NCBI GenBank assembly: GCA_037951105.1
Contig: JBAMJV010001285.1
Coordinates: forward strand, 62,001-126,000
Reading direction: 5' to 3'
Source: Echinarachnius parma
Lineage: Eukaryota; Echinodermata; Echinoidea; Clypeasteroida; Echinarachniidae
Length of the DNA: 64,000 nt
Below, piece by piece: positions 14,101-22,450 of the stretch (position 1 is the stretch's first letter; each line of letters opens with the position of its first letter). The notes under the pieces are model-generated. The model was given only the letters and a program-made list of their open reading frames with translations. It did no database searches and was not told where the DNA came from. Both the position numbers and the translations under genes were made by a program.

Positions 14101-17100
14101 GTAATTCTACTTACATTATATACATGTATATTAGCGAATGCCACACACATTTTACATTGTAGGTGGTTTGGGGTCGACGAGTGCCTCCATTAGGAGGGGG
14201 CGTAGGCATGGACCGACTAATCTGTTTACCAATCAAAGATCTATTTGACAGTGCCACAGACTACTATTACTACTACTTCTAAAACTACTACATAAACGTA
14301 AGAATATTGAAAACAAATTACAGCAACACAATGAGTGTGGAGTGCACACTTGGCCGGACGTTATTATAGTAAGAACCATAAACAACAGACCAAATTGGTG
14401 GTCAGTTTTACCCAATTAAGAACCACTAAACTTACAATTTAAATGATATTGTATTTCAACTGGCTATACTTGTGATGGTTTATTAGAATAAAACATTTAG
14501 TTTGTCTACTTCCTTCAATTTAATATTCATACACAATACTGTCAAATAAACAAACATTCTAATAATGGACTACTAAATTGCCTTTAACATTGTGCCCCTT
14601 ATACCACAATACCTTTCCCCTGCAATGATATAACCACACTGTACTTAGCCCTATTTTTAAGACTAGACGCTGAAGAAAGAATAGCACTAGTCCTTATCAA
14701 GACTAACAAAGGTGTGTACACTATATTATGTATATTTACAGTCTAAATATATTGCAGTATAATATACTAAAGTATAATATATTCCCATATAAGATATTGC
14801 AATGCAATATATTGCAGTATTATACTATATACAGTATATTGAAACATAGTGATGTATACAGCATATTGCAATATTCTAGTATGCAGTGTGTTACCCTTTG
14901 TTGCAAAATTAGCCTAATTAGAGACAAAGCTAATTAAAGCCTGCTTACCCCACCGAACTCCTTCCTGCTGAGTTTACCATCATTGTCTCTGTCAGACGTC
15001 CTGAATAGGACCCATGCTAATTGGTCCTCGGGGTTCGAGAGCAGCGTGTTATACTTGAAGCGTTTTACCTTCCTTTTTTTCTTCTGCAAAAGACAGAGTC
15101 ATAAAGCTTTGATAATCGATATTACTACACATATTAGTTGAACCTGTTGGCCTAAATGACCAACAGCGAGTTAAATTTAATCCATGGGCTGAATTTAGAT
15201 TGACCAAAATGTAATTGGACCCAAGCTAATTGGTCCTCTGGGTTTGAGAGCAGCGTGTTATACTTGAAGCGTTTTACCTTCCTTTTTTTCTTCTGCAAAA
15301 GACAGAGTGTAATGTAGCTTCAATATTACTACATGTCATGTATATGTATGATATTAGTTGAACCTGTTGGCCTTAATTAATTATCAACAGTGGGTCGACT
15401 TTAAACCTGGGTTAAACTGCATCATTTGACAAATCATTTTTTTAGGTGATTTACTAAATGTAAACCATATGTGCTAAATTTTGAATTCCCAACAGTGTAT
15501 CAAATTTAATCAAGACACTAAAATAACAAATGCTTACAATATTGAAATTTGGTGATAACCGTTAAATGTCAAAGAAATACAATACATCTCTGTTATGCCT
15601 GAAAATTTATAATTTGTAAAACAAAAAATAATTATAATAAGACAAGTGAGCATTGAATGAACTTAATGTAGATATACGTTTTAAGATTTTTGTCGAACTC
15701 AATAGCTGCGGACTAATAACTAACCTTCTAAGAGGATATGGAACCACTATAAACTATTTTTTTGTATATATACATTTCCATCTCAAAATTAAAAATTACA
15801 ATTCTATTTATTTTTAAATACGCACTTTAGTAATATTGCAATTTTATCTATCTTACTAGCTAGAATATCACTGCTATGTAGAAAGAAAATGTACAATCCA
15901 CTAATGCGACCATTTACCCATTCCGTGCAACAATACAACATAAACTATGACAGAATTGCAGGTAAATGTAGAAAATTCAACCTCAAATCCCTGTGATTAT
16001 TAAAATCGAAAGTGCCATGTTTGTGATTTCCTTTACCATCACCACTAGTCCCATCACCAACAAATATCATATTTGTATAAATATTTGTACACAATAACAA
16101 ATAAGTAGCTGTAGAAATGTTCCCTCACAAACAAAATCATATTTTGTACAAATATCTATATGCAGAAATGTTCCATCACAAAAAATATAATATTTTGTAC
16201 AAATGTTTGTTACATAATAAGCTGATGTAGAAATGTACAGTCTAGATAGTGGCAGCACATGACTGCAATAAAAGCTAAGGCAACACTAACAAAAAATAAA
16301 GCATTGATGCATTGAAATATTGAAAAATAAAACCCTTTGTGTTTTTCGATCAGAAAGAATACACAACGTCAAAGTGAAGGAAATCATAATCTTATTACAA
16401 ACCCTCAATGGTCTCTGCGTTGTGCAAGAAAAGCAAGTACAAAGGCAGAAACATTCATGAGTGGAAATTATTTTTTTATTTACACAACCAACATACAATC
16501 CATTATTTAAAATTGTTCTATTCTTTAATTGCATACAAAATTAAAATTACAACAAAATACATTTAAACATGGATTTTCCAAAATGAGTAATTTTCACAAT
16601 TAATAGATTGCATTCATAGTTTCCATATCCCACAAGGATGCATATTAAATAGAAGTATGCAACACTTCTTAAAGTCTTAGACCCACCAACTTGCATGCTC
16701 ATATTGATAAAAGTAAGCTAAGTATCTAAATTTGTTAAGGTTTGGTAACAAAAGCAAGAAACATTGGCTGAACAAATATATGTCTAAGTACATATGACCT
16801 TTAATATAATCATTATTGGTCAACACAAATTATGAAAAATTAAAATTTTCCTTTTCTGTCTTTTTTTCAAAATATCTAAAGACCTACACTTGATTACCTT
16901 AAATTCTGTTTAATTCCTTATTGAATTCTATGAAACAAAAATCTTGCTTGTGACTACTACATAAAACCTACCTCTCCGAATTCATCCACTTCTTCTGTGG
17001 CATTGTCAATAAGATCTTTGATGGGTGGGAGCTCCCCAAACGGGTCAATCAGTCTGCGCCTACGCCCCTTCCTAGGGGAGGCACCTGGCGAATCCACACC

Positions 17101-19091
17101 GCCTGAAACATGAAATGTAGCCTTGGATGTATATGTTCATATAGTAACTGCAGTAGTAGAAGTAGTAGCAGTGGTAGTGGTAGTAGTACTAGAAGTAGTG
17201 ATAATGATATAAATAATAAAGCCTGCACAAAAAAAACCTCCAAATGGAGGCACCTGTAAACTGCACATCTTCTGAAAACATGAGATGTAGCCGTAGCTTT
17301 ATTGTTTAATAATACATAATAGTAGTAGTAGAAATAGTGGTAGTTGTAGTGGTAGTGGTAGTAGTAGTAGTAGTAGAAGTACTATTAGTAACAGTAATAT
17401 TTCCCCTATAATAATTATTTAAGTCTGTTCAACTTTGTGCAAGCTCCATGCAGGCTTGAAAAGAGCTCACAACAAGCCCGACAATGGCAGGGTTGCTGCA
17501 AGAGTGGTGGTAGTGGTAGTTGTAGAGGTTAGTGGCAGTGGTACTAGCAGTAGTATAATTATAGTAATAATAACACTTGGAAGTTTAAGTCTACCCAATC
17601 ACCCTTTCCTAAGGGAGTAACTCGGTGACTCCACACCTCCTGGTATATATTTCAATTCAATGTCATATGATTTCAAATCTGATTTTAATTGTCAATTTTG
17701 TCAAATAAATAACAAAATCAATAACAAAATCATGCAAATATTAAATATACATGTGAAAATGAAGAAAAAAAAGAGGCAAAATGTACAATTCGTTAGGAAA
17801 GTAAGCAGCATAGCAGCTTCTGAACCATTTCTAAATAAATTTCAATAAAATGATCAAATGGAATTTAAAGATAAATATTACAAGTATTACATGATGACTT
17901 ATTTGGAAACATTCATGTAAGTAAAATTGCTTCAAATGGCAAAAACAAATTAAAAAAAACTTTAAAAAGCATCAATTATCACCTGATTGGGATATTGGGG
18001 AGTCACCTGACATCTGGAGGGCCTGGCCAGGGGTGCGTGGACGGACAGTAGGGGTGCTGGCCTGCTCCTCATCCCCTGATGTCATCTCCCCTCCTGTGAT
18101 TGCTCCATTATCCACATCAGTCTCAAGATCAATGACTGCAAAATCAATTTATTTTTAGGTAACTGTGAACCACGTTTCGCACAGTGCGCCTTGATAGCCG
18201 TTAAAAATTCAAAAGCTTTTACAAGTTTTCCGGGAGTTAATTATACCCGAGCCCTGTCCCTGTTACAATGTACTTTAAAATTGGGCTCTGAATCATAGGC
18301 TACTCCCAAAACATCATTTGCCAAAAGGATGTTCTCTCTAGGAAAGGCCAAACAAAAAAAATGAGAATACTAGAATAATGGATTAATGCCTGCAAGCTTC
18401 ACGTTCTTAAACTGTCCTTGTGAATTAAAACAGATTTATTTGAATTACATTTATCAGTGAAAAAAGTCAAACCATTAATATTTCCAAACTTGAAAATTCT
18501 ACATCTTTCACTGTTAGCCTACTCAGTAGTTTGTAAAATCATTTCAGTACTGGATCGATTGTCAGAATTGAAATAAGATAATTATGAAAACCTAGTCAAT
18601 GTCAACATGCATTAAAATTATCAAAGGGGATATAGTTTCTGGCTTAGAGGGTTCTATGAAAAATATAATTTTGCAATTTATAGAATTATAGGAAAACGAA
18701 GGGCAGGAACCGCAAAAACACATCATATTCAAAATAAAACCAAGTTTGAATGATCAAAACATGGAAGATATAAACAATTTAATCAAATTCTAGCGGTTTG
18801 GAAATGTACAGTCCGTGTATGAAAAAACTATGAATCACTGTTATAAAAAATTATTAAAGGCCTACCGTCATTGCCATCATGCTCCCCTCCATTCTCATCC
18901 TCCTCCAGAATCATGTGCAAGAGATTGTCCCCTCTGGCCTCTCCCTCCCCCGCCTCCGTCATGAGCTGGTCCATCATCCAATCAAACTGCATGCCATCTG
19001 CTTCAGCACCGGGATCTTCCATTCCGGGTTGGGGGTTCTCCTCCTGGGGGGCACCCCGAGGGGCTCCGCCCTTCTTCTTTCTGACAGACAT
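539..19091 (-). CDS. EF-hand / WW-like / coiled-coil protein, 16 exons, 3' end beyond window
   Basis: Sixteen exons join in frame: 18866-19091, 17983-18135, 16972-17102, 14949-15083, 13348-13440, 12955-13041, 10162-10235, 9462-9594, 8639-8712, 7577-7673, 4734-4858, 4343-4430, 2839-2937, 1617-1701, 1187-1250, 539-710. They total 1836 nt, exactly 612 codons, with GT-AG borders and matching phases throughout. Residues 1-170 are acidic and low-complexity, with a basic KGRRRR patch. EF-hand loops are [12 protein letters not shown] (about 201-212) and [12 protein letters not shown] (about 330-341), both with all calcium ligands. NHWVILDKG (from 276) and HEWCHLYTG (from 402), each followed by an aromatic-Asn-Lys-x-Thr-Gly-Glu stretch, look like WW domains lacking the second Trp. 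Residues 430-612 are a charged coiled coil. It is probably a cytoplasmic calcium-binding scaffold or cytoskeletal protein (inference). No signal peptide or membrane segment is seen. I do not recognise a named family. The stop codon lies left of the window. Confidence 0.85.
1187..1250 (-). CDS. EF-hand/WW-like gene, exon 15 (coiled coil)
   Basis: Acceptor CTTTGTAG, donor ACA|GTAAGC. It encodes [20 protein letters not shown]. This is the shortest coding exon, 64 nt, and its phases match both neighbours. Confidence 0.83.
1444..1598. mobile_element. Decayed hairpin element related to the 30-kb copies
   Basis: AAGAGTTGTGATCAATCACA...GCAACTTTGCAATTGATCAA with ACAAGTCAGAAAGTATGTGC inside matching the 30.0-kb copy. 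It abuts exon 14. Confidence 0.6.
1617..1701 (-). CDS. EF-hand/WW-like gene, exon 14 (coiled coil)
   Basis: Acceptor GTTTACAG, donor AGAG|GTAAA. It encodes [20 protein letters not shown], a charged helix. The split codon G|CA joins exon 15 in frame. Confidence 0.87.
1826..2080 (+). repeat. 22-bp minisatellite of AGTCCT-AGGACT mini-palindromes
   Basis: TAGTCCTAGAAAGGACTGTTGG and variants repeat about ten times. Each unit can form an AGTCC/GGACT stem. A small related block lies at 37204-37280. Confidence 0.9.
2384..2630 (+). repeat. Two diverged copies of an old interspersed repeat
   Basis: CCACTCTCTGGGAGCATTC...CCAATCCTTCCAGGTACC and CCACTCCCTAGGGAGCATTC...GCAATCCTTCCAGTTACC lie 130 bp apart. 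The word GCAAATGTGGTTAATTTG fits SINE-like repeats of marine invertebrates (inference). Confidence 0.6.
2839..2937 (-). CDS. EF-hand/WW-like gene, exon 13 (coiled coil)
   Basis: Acceptor TTTACAG, donor GAG|GTAAT, 33 codons. It contains [20 protein letters not shown] and repeated LEKT motifs typical of a coiled coil. Confidence 0.88.
3088..4079. mobile_element. About 990-bp foldback element with ACTCCGCAAAAAAAG ends
   Basis: Ends TATACTCCGCAAAAAAAGAA and its complement, flanked by TA as for Tc1/mariner-type insertions. Inverted similarity continues about 210 bp into each arm (CAAGGTCTGTTTTCAAAAAT both ways). No transposase frame is recognised. Confidence 0.85.
4343..4430 (-). CDS. EF-hand/WW-like gene, exon 12 (coiled coil)
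   Basis: Acceptor GTTTCAG, donor AAAG|GTGGG. It encodes [20 protein letters not shown] and LAKETKWRK with heptad spacing of Leu residues, the start of the long coiled coil. Confidence 0.87.
4446..4715 (+). repeat. ATAA/AAT-rich microsatellite
   Basis: Runs of ATA, AATA and a duplicated 75-bp block (AATACAAATAAAGATAATTATAA occurs at about 4500 and 4587). It ends 20 bp before the exon 11 donor. Confidence 0.9.
4734..4858 (-). CDS. EF-hand/WW-like gene, exon 11 (WW-like 2)
   Basis: Acceptor ATCTACAG, donor GGCAG|GTAAA. It encodes [20 protein letters not shown] then [19 protein letters not shown]. The W...[10 protein letters not shown] pattern is WW-like. It leads into the coiled coil. Confidence 0.88.
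4938..4996 (-). pseudogene. Partial tandem copy of exon 11 (EF-hand/WW-like gene)
   Basis: It keeps the acceptor (TTCCACAG) and HEWCHLY but decays after about 10 codons, with no donor. It lies 80 bp upstream of exon 11 in transcript order. Confidence 0.8.
5005..6368. other. Intron sequence, no feature recognised
   Basis: AT-rich DNA of the intron between exons 10 and 11 of the EF-hand/WW-like gene. No exon, element ends or tandem array was found by eye. Confidence 0.4.
6369..6788. mobile_element. TGTGACC-ended inverted-repeat element, copy 1
   Basis: Ends GTGTGACCTTACACCACAAA and its complement, followed by ACGACC. About 420 bp, no coding capacity; a second copy is at 38.9 kb. Confidence 0.85.
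7249..7320 (-). pseudogene. Partial tandem copy of exon 10 (EF-hand/WW-like gene)
   Basis: It encodes [20 protein letters not shown] then PYP with an intact GTAAG donor, but the 5' third and the acceptor are missing. It lies about 260 bp downstream of the real exon in transcript order. Confidence 0.85.
7375..7515. mobile_element. TTAAAGGG family C element, short form
   Basis: 141 bp with ends TTAAAGGGATAGTTGAGTTT and its exact complement. It matches the right end of the longer copies at 27.97, 58.1 and 60.6 kb, so it looks like an internally deleted derivative. Confidence 0.85.
7577..7673 (-). CDS. EF-hand/WW-like gene, exon 10
   Basis: Acceptor TTTTCAG, donor CCG|GTAAG, 32 complete codons, including [21 protein letters not shown] 5'-truncated copy with its own donor lies at 7249-7320, with a small mobile element (7375-7515) between the two. 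Confidence 0.88.
8046..8469 (-). mobile_element. TTAAAGGG family A element, copy 1
   Basis: Begins TTAAAGGGTACCACCACCC and ends GGTGGTCCCCTTTAA. It is the inverse of the copies at 12403 and 23081. No coding capacity; about 425 bp. Confidence 0.88.
8639..8712 (-). CDS. EF-hand/WW-like gene, exon 9
   Basis: Acceptor CTTGCAG, donor CAA|GTAAG. It encodes [20 protein letters not shown], which looks like the helix between paired EF-hands (LTEEDM). The next exon completes the split codon as Asn. Confidence 0.87.
9462..9594 (-). CDS. EF-hand/WW-like gene, exon 8 (EF-hand 2)
   Basis: Acceptor TTTTTGCAG, donor AAG|GTAAG. It carries [20 protein letters not shown], an E helix, followed by the complete calcium loop [12 protein letters not shown] and its F helix. 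This is the best-defined domain of the protein. Confidence 0.92.
10162..10235 (-). CDS. EF-hand/WW-like gene, exon 7 (WW-like 1)
   Basis: Acceptor CCTACAG, donor GGAAG|GTGAG. It encodes [20 protein letters not shown] then TGEG. The Trp, the aromatic pair YF-N and the TGE turn fit a WW-type fold, but the second Trp and Pro are absent. Confidence 0.85.
10320..10549. mobile_element. GGGTGGAATTCACAA hairpin element
   Basis: Ends GGGTGGAATTCACAAAGGAG and its near complement; arms share AACCATGGTTT and GGAGGTTTGTACAAACC; 230 bp, adjoining the TATC array. Confidence 0.87.
10594..10914 (+). repeat. (TATC)n microsatellite with TACC core
   Basis: Long CTAT array with an internal CTAC block at about 10731-10770. 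The open frames across it are repeat artefacts. Confidence 0.97.
10915..11360 (+). repeat. Duplicated about 165-bp palindromic block separated by a second TATC array
   Basis: AACGAAAGTTAATAAAATAC... GGCCATAGGCCTATGGCC ...TTACTTTCGTTGTTTTC is a palindrome at 10919-11040. It recurs at about 11199-11325, each time followed by ACATTTCGACTC..AGCAGAAC or a close match, with a TATC array at 11082-11190 between. Confidence 0.88.
12403..12852 (+). mobile_element. TTAAAGGG family A element, copy 2
   Basis: Begins TTAAAGGGGACCACCAGGCA and ends GGTGGTACCCTTTAA. Internal landmarks TTCCATACGGGCCAACCATT and GAACTTGTTGATGGAATGG are shared with the other copies. Confidence 0.88.
12955..13041 (-). CDS. EF-hand/WW-like gene, exon 6
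   Basis: Acceptor CGACAG, donor CAG|GTTAG, 29 codons encoding [20 protein letters not shown] then YAKIDAASQ. It leads directly into the first WW-like segment. Confidence 0.87.
13348..13440 (-). CDS. EF-hand/WW-like gene, exon 5
   Basis: Acceptor CTGTACAG, donor AAG|GTTGG, 31 codons. It contains [16 protein letters not shown], an amphipathic helix that could pair with the EF-hand of exon 4. The reading frame continues from exon 4 without a split codon. Confidence 0.87.
13513..14095. mobile_element. Near-perfect 583-bp hairpin with ACAGGGTGGCCCAGAAAGG ends
   Basis: Arms 13513-13797 and about 13820-14095 are inverted copies with only a short loop (about 13798-13820). The flanking TA fits a Tc1/mariner-type target duplication. 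It lies in an intron of the EF-hand/WW-like gene. Confidence 0.9.
14949..15083 (-). CDS. EF-hand/WW-like gene, exon 4 (EF-hand 1)
   Basis: Acceptor TTTTGCAG, donor GGG|GTAAGC, 45 codons. It opens with [12 protein letters not shown], which resembles a basic nuclear-localisation type patch, and ends with the canonical calcium loop [13 protein letters not shown] partial copy of this exon sits 209 bp away at 15217-15292. Confidence 0.92.
15217..15292 (-). pseudogene. Partial tandem copy of exon 4 (EF-hand/WW-like gene)
   Basis: It repeats the acceptor and the first 25 codons of exon 4 ([12 protein letters not shown]... EDQLAWV) almost exactly, then diverges before the calcium loop and has no donor. 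Flanking intron bases (TTAGTTGAACCTGTTGGCC) are duplicated too, so the copied unit is roughly 200 bp. Confidence 0.85.
15400..16061. other. Intron sequence, no feature recognised
   Basis: AT-rich DNA between exons 3 and 4 of the EF-hand/WW-like gene; nothing identifiable. Confidence 0.4.
16062..16240 (+). repeat. About 65-bp tandem repeat, 2.5 units
   Basis: GTAGAAATGTTCCCTCACAA / GCAGAAATGTTCCATCACAA with ATATTTTGTACAAAT between units. Confidence 0.75.
16972..17102 (-). CDS. EF-hand/WW-like gene, exon 3
   Basis: Acceptor TGTTTCAG, donor GAG|GTAGG. It encodes [20 protein letters not shown] followed by an acidic stretch ending DEFGE. The Arg/Lys run could be a nuclear-localisation or binding patch (inference). 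Confidence 0.85.
17145..17560 (+). repeat. GTA/GTG trinucleotide-rich tract, interrupted
   Basis: Blocks of GTAGTAGTAGT at 17150-17205, 17322-17395 and 17503-17560, with duplicated bordering text (CACCTG..., AACATGA.ATGTAGCC). Confidence 0.8.
17983..18135 (-). CDS. EF-hand/WW-like gene, exon 2
   Basis: Acceptor TTTTGCAG, donor CAATCAG|GTGATA. It encodes an acidic Thr/Ser/Pro-rich linker ([11 protein letters not shown]...). A second in-phase donor TCAG|GTGAC lies 24 nt upstream, so use of either keeps the frame and adds or drops eight residues. Confidence 0.8.
18866..19091 (-). CDS. EF-hand/WW-like gene, coding exon 1
   Basis: Starts at ATG ([13 protein letters not shown]) and ends at a CG|GTAGG donor, phase 1. 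It encodes 75 residues, Gly/Pro-rich then strongly acidic ([17 protein letters not shown]). This is the first in-frame Met after a good 3' splice site at 19394/19395. Confidence 0.8.
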
Positions 19092-19394
19092 TACGTGTGG
19101 TCTGCTTTCTATAGCTGAATTTCTGTATTTTAGTTGTGGATGTGGAAACTTGAAGTATCACAGTTTTCTTGCTATTAATATTTGGTTATCAGTTTCCTTT
19201 CCAGTTCTTCAGATTTAATCACATTTGTACTAATTTAAAGTTCTTCATAAAATGGCAGTTCTCTTTAATAGAAATCTGTCATTTCTTAACCACCATCTTC
19301 ATCTGTTCATTGTAGTTTGTCATGATGTTCAGAAAATGATTTTTGTTAATCCTGATCACTCAAAGTACTTCTTTCTCCAGTTGTATGTTCACCT
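19092..19394 (-). other. Probable 5' UTR part of exon 1 of the EF-hand/WW-like gene
   Basis: On the minus strand a long pyrimidine tract ends in ACTTTCAG|AGGTG at 19395/19394. That would place a 3' splice site about 300 nt before the ATG and imply at least one upstream non-coding exon, not located. This is inference from splice-site quality only. Confidence 0.4.
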
Positions 19395-19589
19395 CTGAAA
19401 GTAAATCAGAATGAAAAAAAAACATAACAAAAATAGCACTGTAATGTAAAATGTAAAACTGTTTACATCTAAAGAACATTTATATAAACACATTTGTTTT
19501 AACAATCAATTAATTTACTTAGTTATAGCTAGAACAAATAAATCAATATTTGAAATGGAAACATACAACAACTGCAGTATAGTTGGTCT

Positions 19590-21082
19590 TCTATTATATT
19601 AATACGGTAAGCTTCAAACCCCGAAATGGTTCCCACTCGAGATATCCTCACCCCGAGGATTCGGCGACTTCCCGACCGTCGCGATCGAAGGATATACGTT
19701 TTGCGGAGGACAATAAGGCATTCCCGAGTCGCTCCCGCCCCGTGGTCGTCGTCCAGATCGAAGAAAAGGGAAAATCAGCAATGTCAATTGCCCGTTTAAG
19801 ACGCCGAGCATTGACTAACGATTTATCGCCGTAAAAGTATTTGTAAGAATATAAATTGGAGTAGATAAAACAAATAATATATCGAGAAACCATTTTAGAT
19901 ATAACACGTTGCGAATCTACCCAGGTTTTGATAAATATCAATATTTATATTACGCGGATGGTATGGTAATGATCGCTATTGCCGATTGGCATCGTGTTTG
20001 TAAGTGCATCGACGACAAAATGCGACAACTTCAATTTAGCTGCGGTTATACAACGCGCAATGGCTGTACAGCCGTGTATACACGTCGCGCAGTCATCTAA
20101 TTACCCCACCGAACCGTAGTTTATTTGCATAGCTCACTGACCTGCTGACCATCGTCTTTGGTCACTATATATTCGCCCTACCGTACACGATACTATAATT
20201 GCGCCAGCTTATGGTAAGATGTATTAAGTCCGCGAGCTCACATGCTTTGTACACAGCTGAGTGGGCGTGCAAAGTGCATTGAAGTGAATAAAGCGGGGTG
20301 GACAATGGTGGAGCAGGGGAGTTTTATACAATCTCGACATCTTGCGGTAAGATGATTGTATTATGCCATCCGCGAAGAGAAGACGCCTGGGGGGGGGGGG
20401 GATCTGCTCATTTATTATGCAATGCATGTATTTACGGCTACTATTCCCTTCAACCATGGAACTCCCATATCCTTGCTTCAACGGAATATATCATCGGGTT
20501 TCACAAGAATATGACAAAATGTATACGCCGGAGAACTGAGATTGGATATGAAAAGTTTATGGGATGCATAGACGGCTACTATTCCATTCAAAGGAATATA
20601 TCATCGGGTTTCACAAGAATATGACAAAATGTATACGCCGGAGAACTTAGATTGGATATGAAACGTTCATGGGACACGACGGGTTATGTGTCATGCAGGC
20701 AATTGGAGTCGCGGGGGGGGGGGGGTTCAACGGCGAAGCTACTGTATATTAGCAAGTACACGAACATAGTGTACTGTATCTAATTTAATACAAGCGGAAC
20801 AAATTATGGACTCTATAAAATATGGGGGATAATTGAATAACTTTCCATGGGTACTAAACCATTATGATTTTGTTATACATTGGCCCGATATCGTTGGACG
20901 GGACCCTAATGCGTCGGGGCCCCGTCCAACGACGGGTTGTGGGGCGGGATTGAGTCGCCCGTGTTTATTTTGTCTTATACTATTTAAATTATGACTCTGG
21001 GAATAGTAAAGATTTAAAGTATTGTTATGTCATCATCGCCTTTCTCTCACAAAAACCCGCGGATTTCCGCGGGTACAGCTAG
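19590..21082 (+). mobile_element. Non-autonomous Helitron
   Basis: The 3' end is a perfect stem-loop (CCCGCGGATTTCCGCGGG, 21056-21073) followed by TACAG and CTAG. The 5' end is TCTATTATATTAATACGG. The element interrupts one unit of a local satellite: flanks GTTGGTCT...TTATTACTATAAAGC rejoin to match the intact unit near 21408-21427. GC content is well above the surroundings. It holds a second hairpin (GTTGGACGGGACC / CCCCGTCCAACG, 20892-20932) and a 110-bp tandem repeat at 20483-20690. No Rep/helicase frame is recognised. Confidence 0.8.
20483..20690 (+). repeat. 110-bp direct tandem repeat inside the Helitron
   Basis: The block starting ggaatatatcatcgggtttc recurs 110 bp later with few changes, and the flanking words (acggctactattcc) recur as well. 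Confidence 0.85.
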
Positions 21083-21182
21083 TTATTACTATAAAGCTGT
21101 AAAATCATAAATGAAACTCTCCCTCCCGTATCAGTAATTATTCCTTCTAGTGGCAGGGACTGCACAGTCATGTCAATAAAAT

Positions 21183-21215
<33 letters not shown>

Positions 21216-22060
21216 AACAACTACAAGTGGGGGAGGATCAGACGAGATGTGCATACAGCTTCATACAATGAAAAGTAATATTTACCGTACATCTAAAAAA
21301 GAGCAAGAAAGAAATTAATTGTATTATGTACTAAATTTATTCACTGTAATTGTTCTAAATAACAAACCAATATTTCAAATGGACAGCCATATAGCAACTA
21401 CAGTATGGTTGGCCTTTCTATAAAGCTGTAAAATCATAAATGAAACTCTCCCTCCATAGCAACAGTATTATAAATATTTCTTCTAGTGGCAATAAAATGG
21501 GGAGGCCGGGGTTAGGATCCAATAAGGGGTGTATGTACAGTATACAAGCCTCATACAATGCAAAGTAATGTGTTCATCTAACAAAGAGTAAGAAAGAAAT
21601 TAATCTTATTAGATATGAAATTCATCAACTTTAATAGTTCTGAAGTAATTATATAATATTTTAAATGGACAGATTGTATATATAGCAACTAAAGTATGGT
21701 TGAAACTATCTGTGATCATAAGTGAAGCTCTCCCTCAATAGCAACAGCAATATTATTTCCTTTCAGTAGCAGTTAAAGTCAATAAAAATGTGGGGGGGGG
21801 GGGGGGTTAAGAGGAGGAAATGTTTCCCATGAAAAAAAAAGCAACAAGTACCAAAGTTATCACATATTAGATAGAGTTAAAAAGGAGTAGATTGTATGAT
21901 TTATGAATTATTTCATTAAATACTCAGTTCTAAAATTTAAAAATTTGTAACTCTATAGCAAATATACATAAAGCTGTAAATTCATAAGACTTTAAACTCT
22001 CCCTTTATGTAGTAAAAGTACACTATTTAATTTAATCTAATGGCACCTTGCCAATGTCAA
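21083..22060. repeat. Satellite of about 290 bp units with long G runs
   Basis: Units share 'gcaactacagtatggttgg ... taaagctgtaaaatcataaa ... ctctccctc ... aataaaatgggg'. Landmarks fall near 21395, 21683 and 21957, and the Helitron-split unit starts left of 19590. G runs at 21183-21214 (32 G) and about 21791-21806 mark equivalent positions. Confidence 0.75.
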
Positions 22061-22205
22061 TATAACTTTAACAGGGGGCAAAGCTTGTTCCTAATTTTGA
22101 AAAATATGATATTTCTTACTTTCTTTCTCCACAGGAAAGGAGAACAACAATTTCCCAAGAGGTAGGAGGAAAGGAGTTCTTACCCCATCCCTCTTTACAT
22201 TTAGC

Positions 22206-22450
22206 CAGTGCTCGAAATTAGCATAGACCTTGCTGGCCCGGGCCACTCAAAATAAGCTCCGGGTCACCAAATTTCATTGATCATAAATTCCTCTGGCCCG
22301 TTCCGGTCAACCAAATTTAACCAGAATTAGTTATGTTTTTCTTTGTTTGGGGCCACCAGATTTAGGTTTCGGCCCCGCTCAAAGTTGAACAATGTTGTTT
22401 TTACTTGCCCGACTGGGCCACAAGGCAAAAAAGGTTAATTTCTAGCATTG
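22206..22450. mobile_element. CAGTGCTCGAAATTA-ended short element
   Basis: Ends CAGTGCTCGAAATTAGC and TTAATTTCTAGCATTG. GCCCGACTGGGCCACAAGG is internal and recurs in a fragment at about 37097-37147 (GCCCGACTGTGCCACAAGG). Confidence 0.65.

Noticed and set aside
18871..19218. Open frames opposite exon 1 of the EF-hand/WW-like gene
   Set aside because: Shadows of the real minus-strand exon, which has matching splice phases with exon 2.
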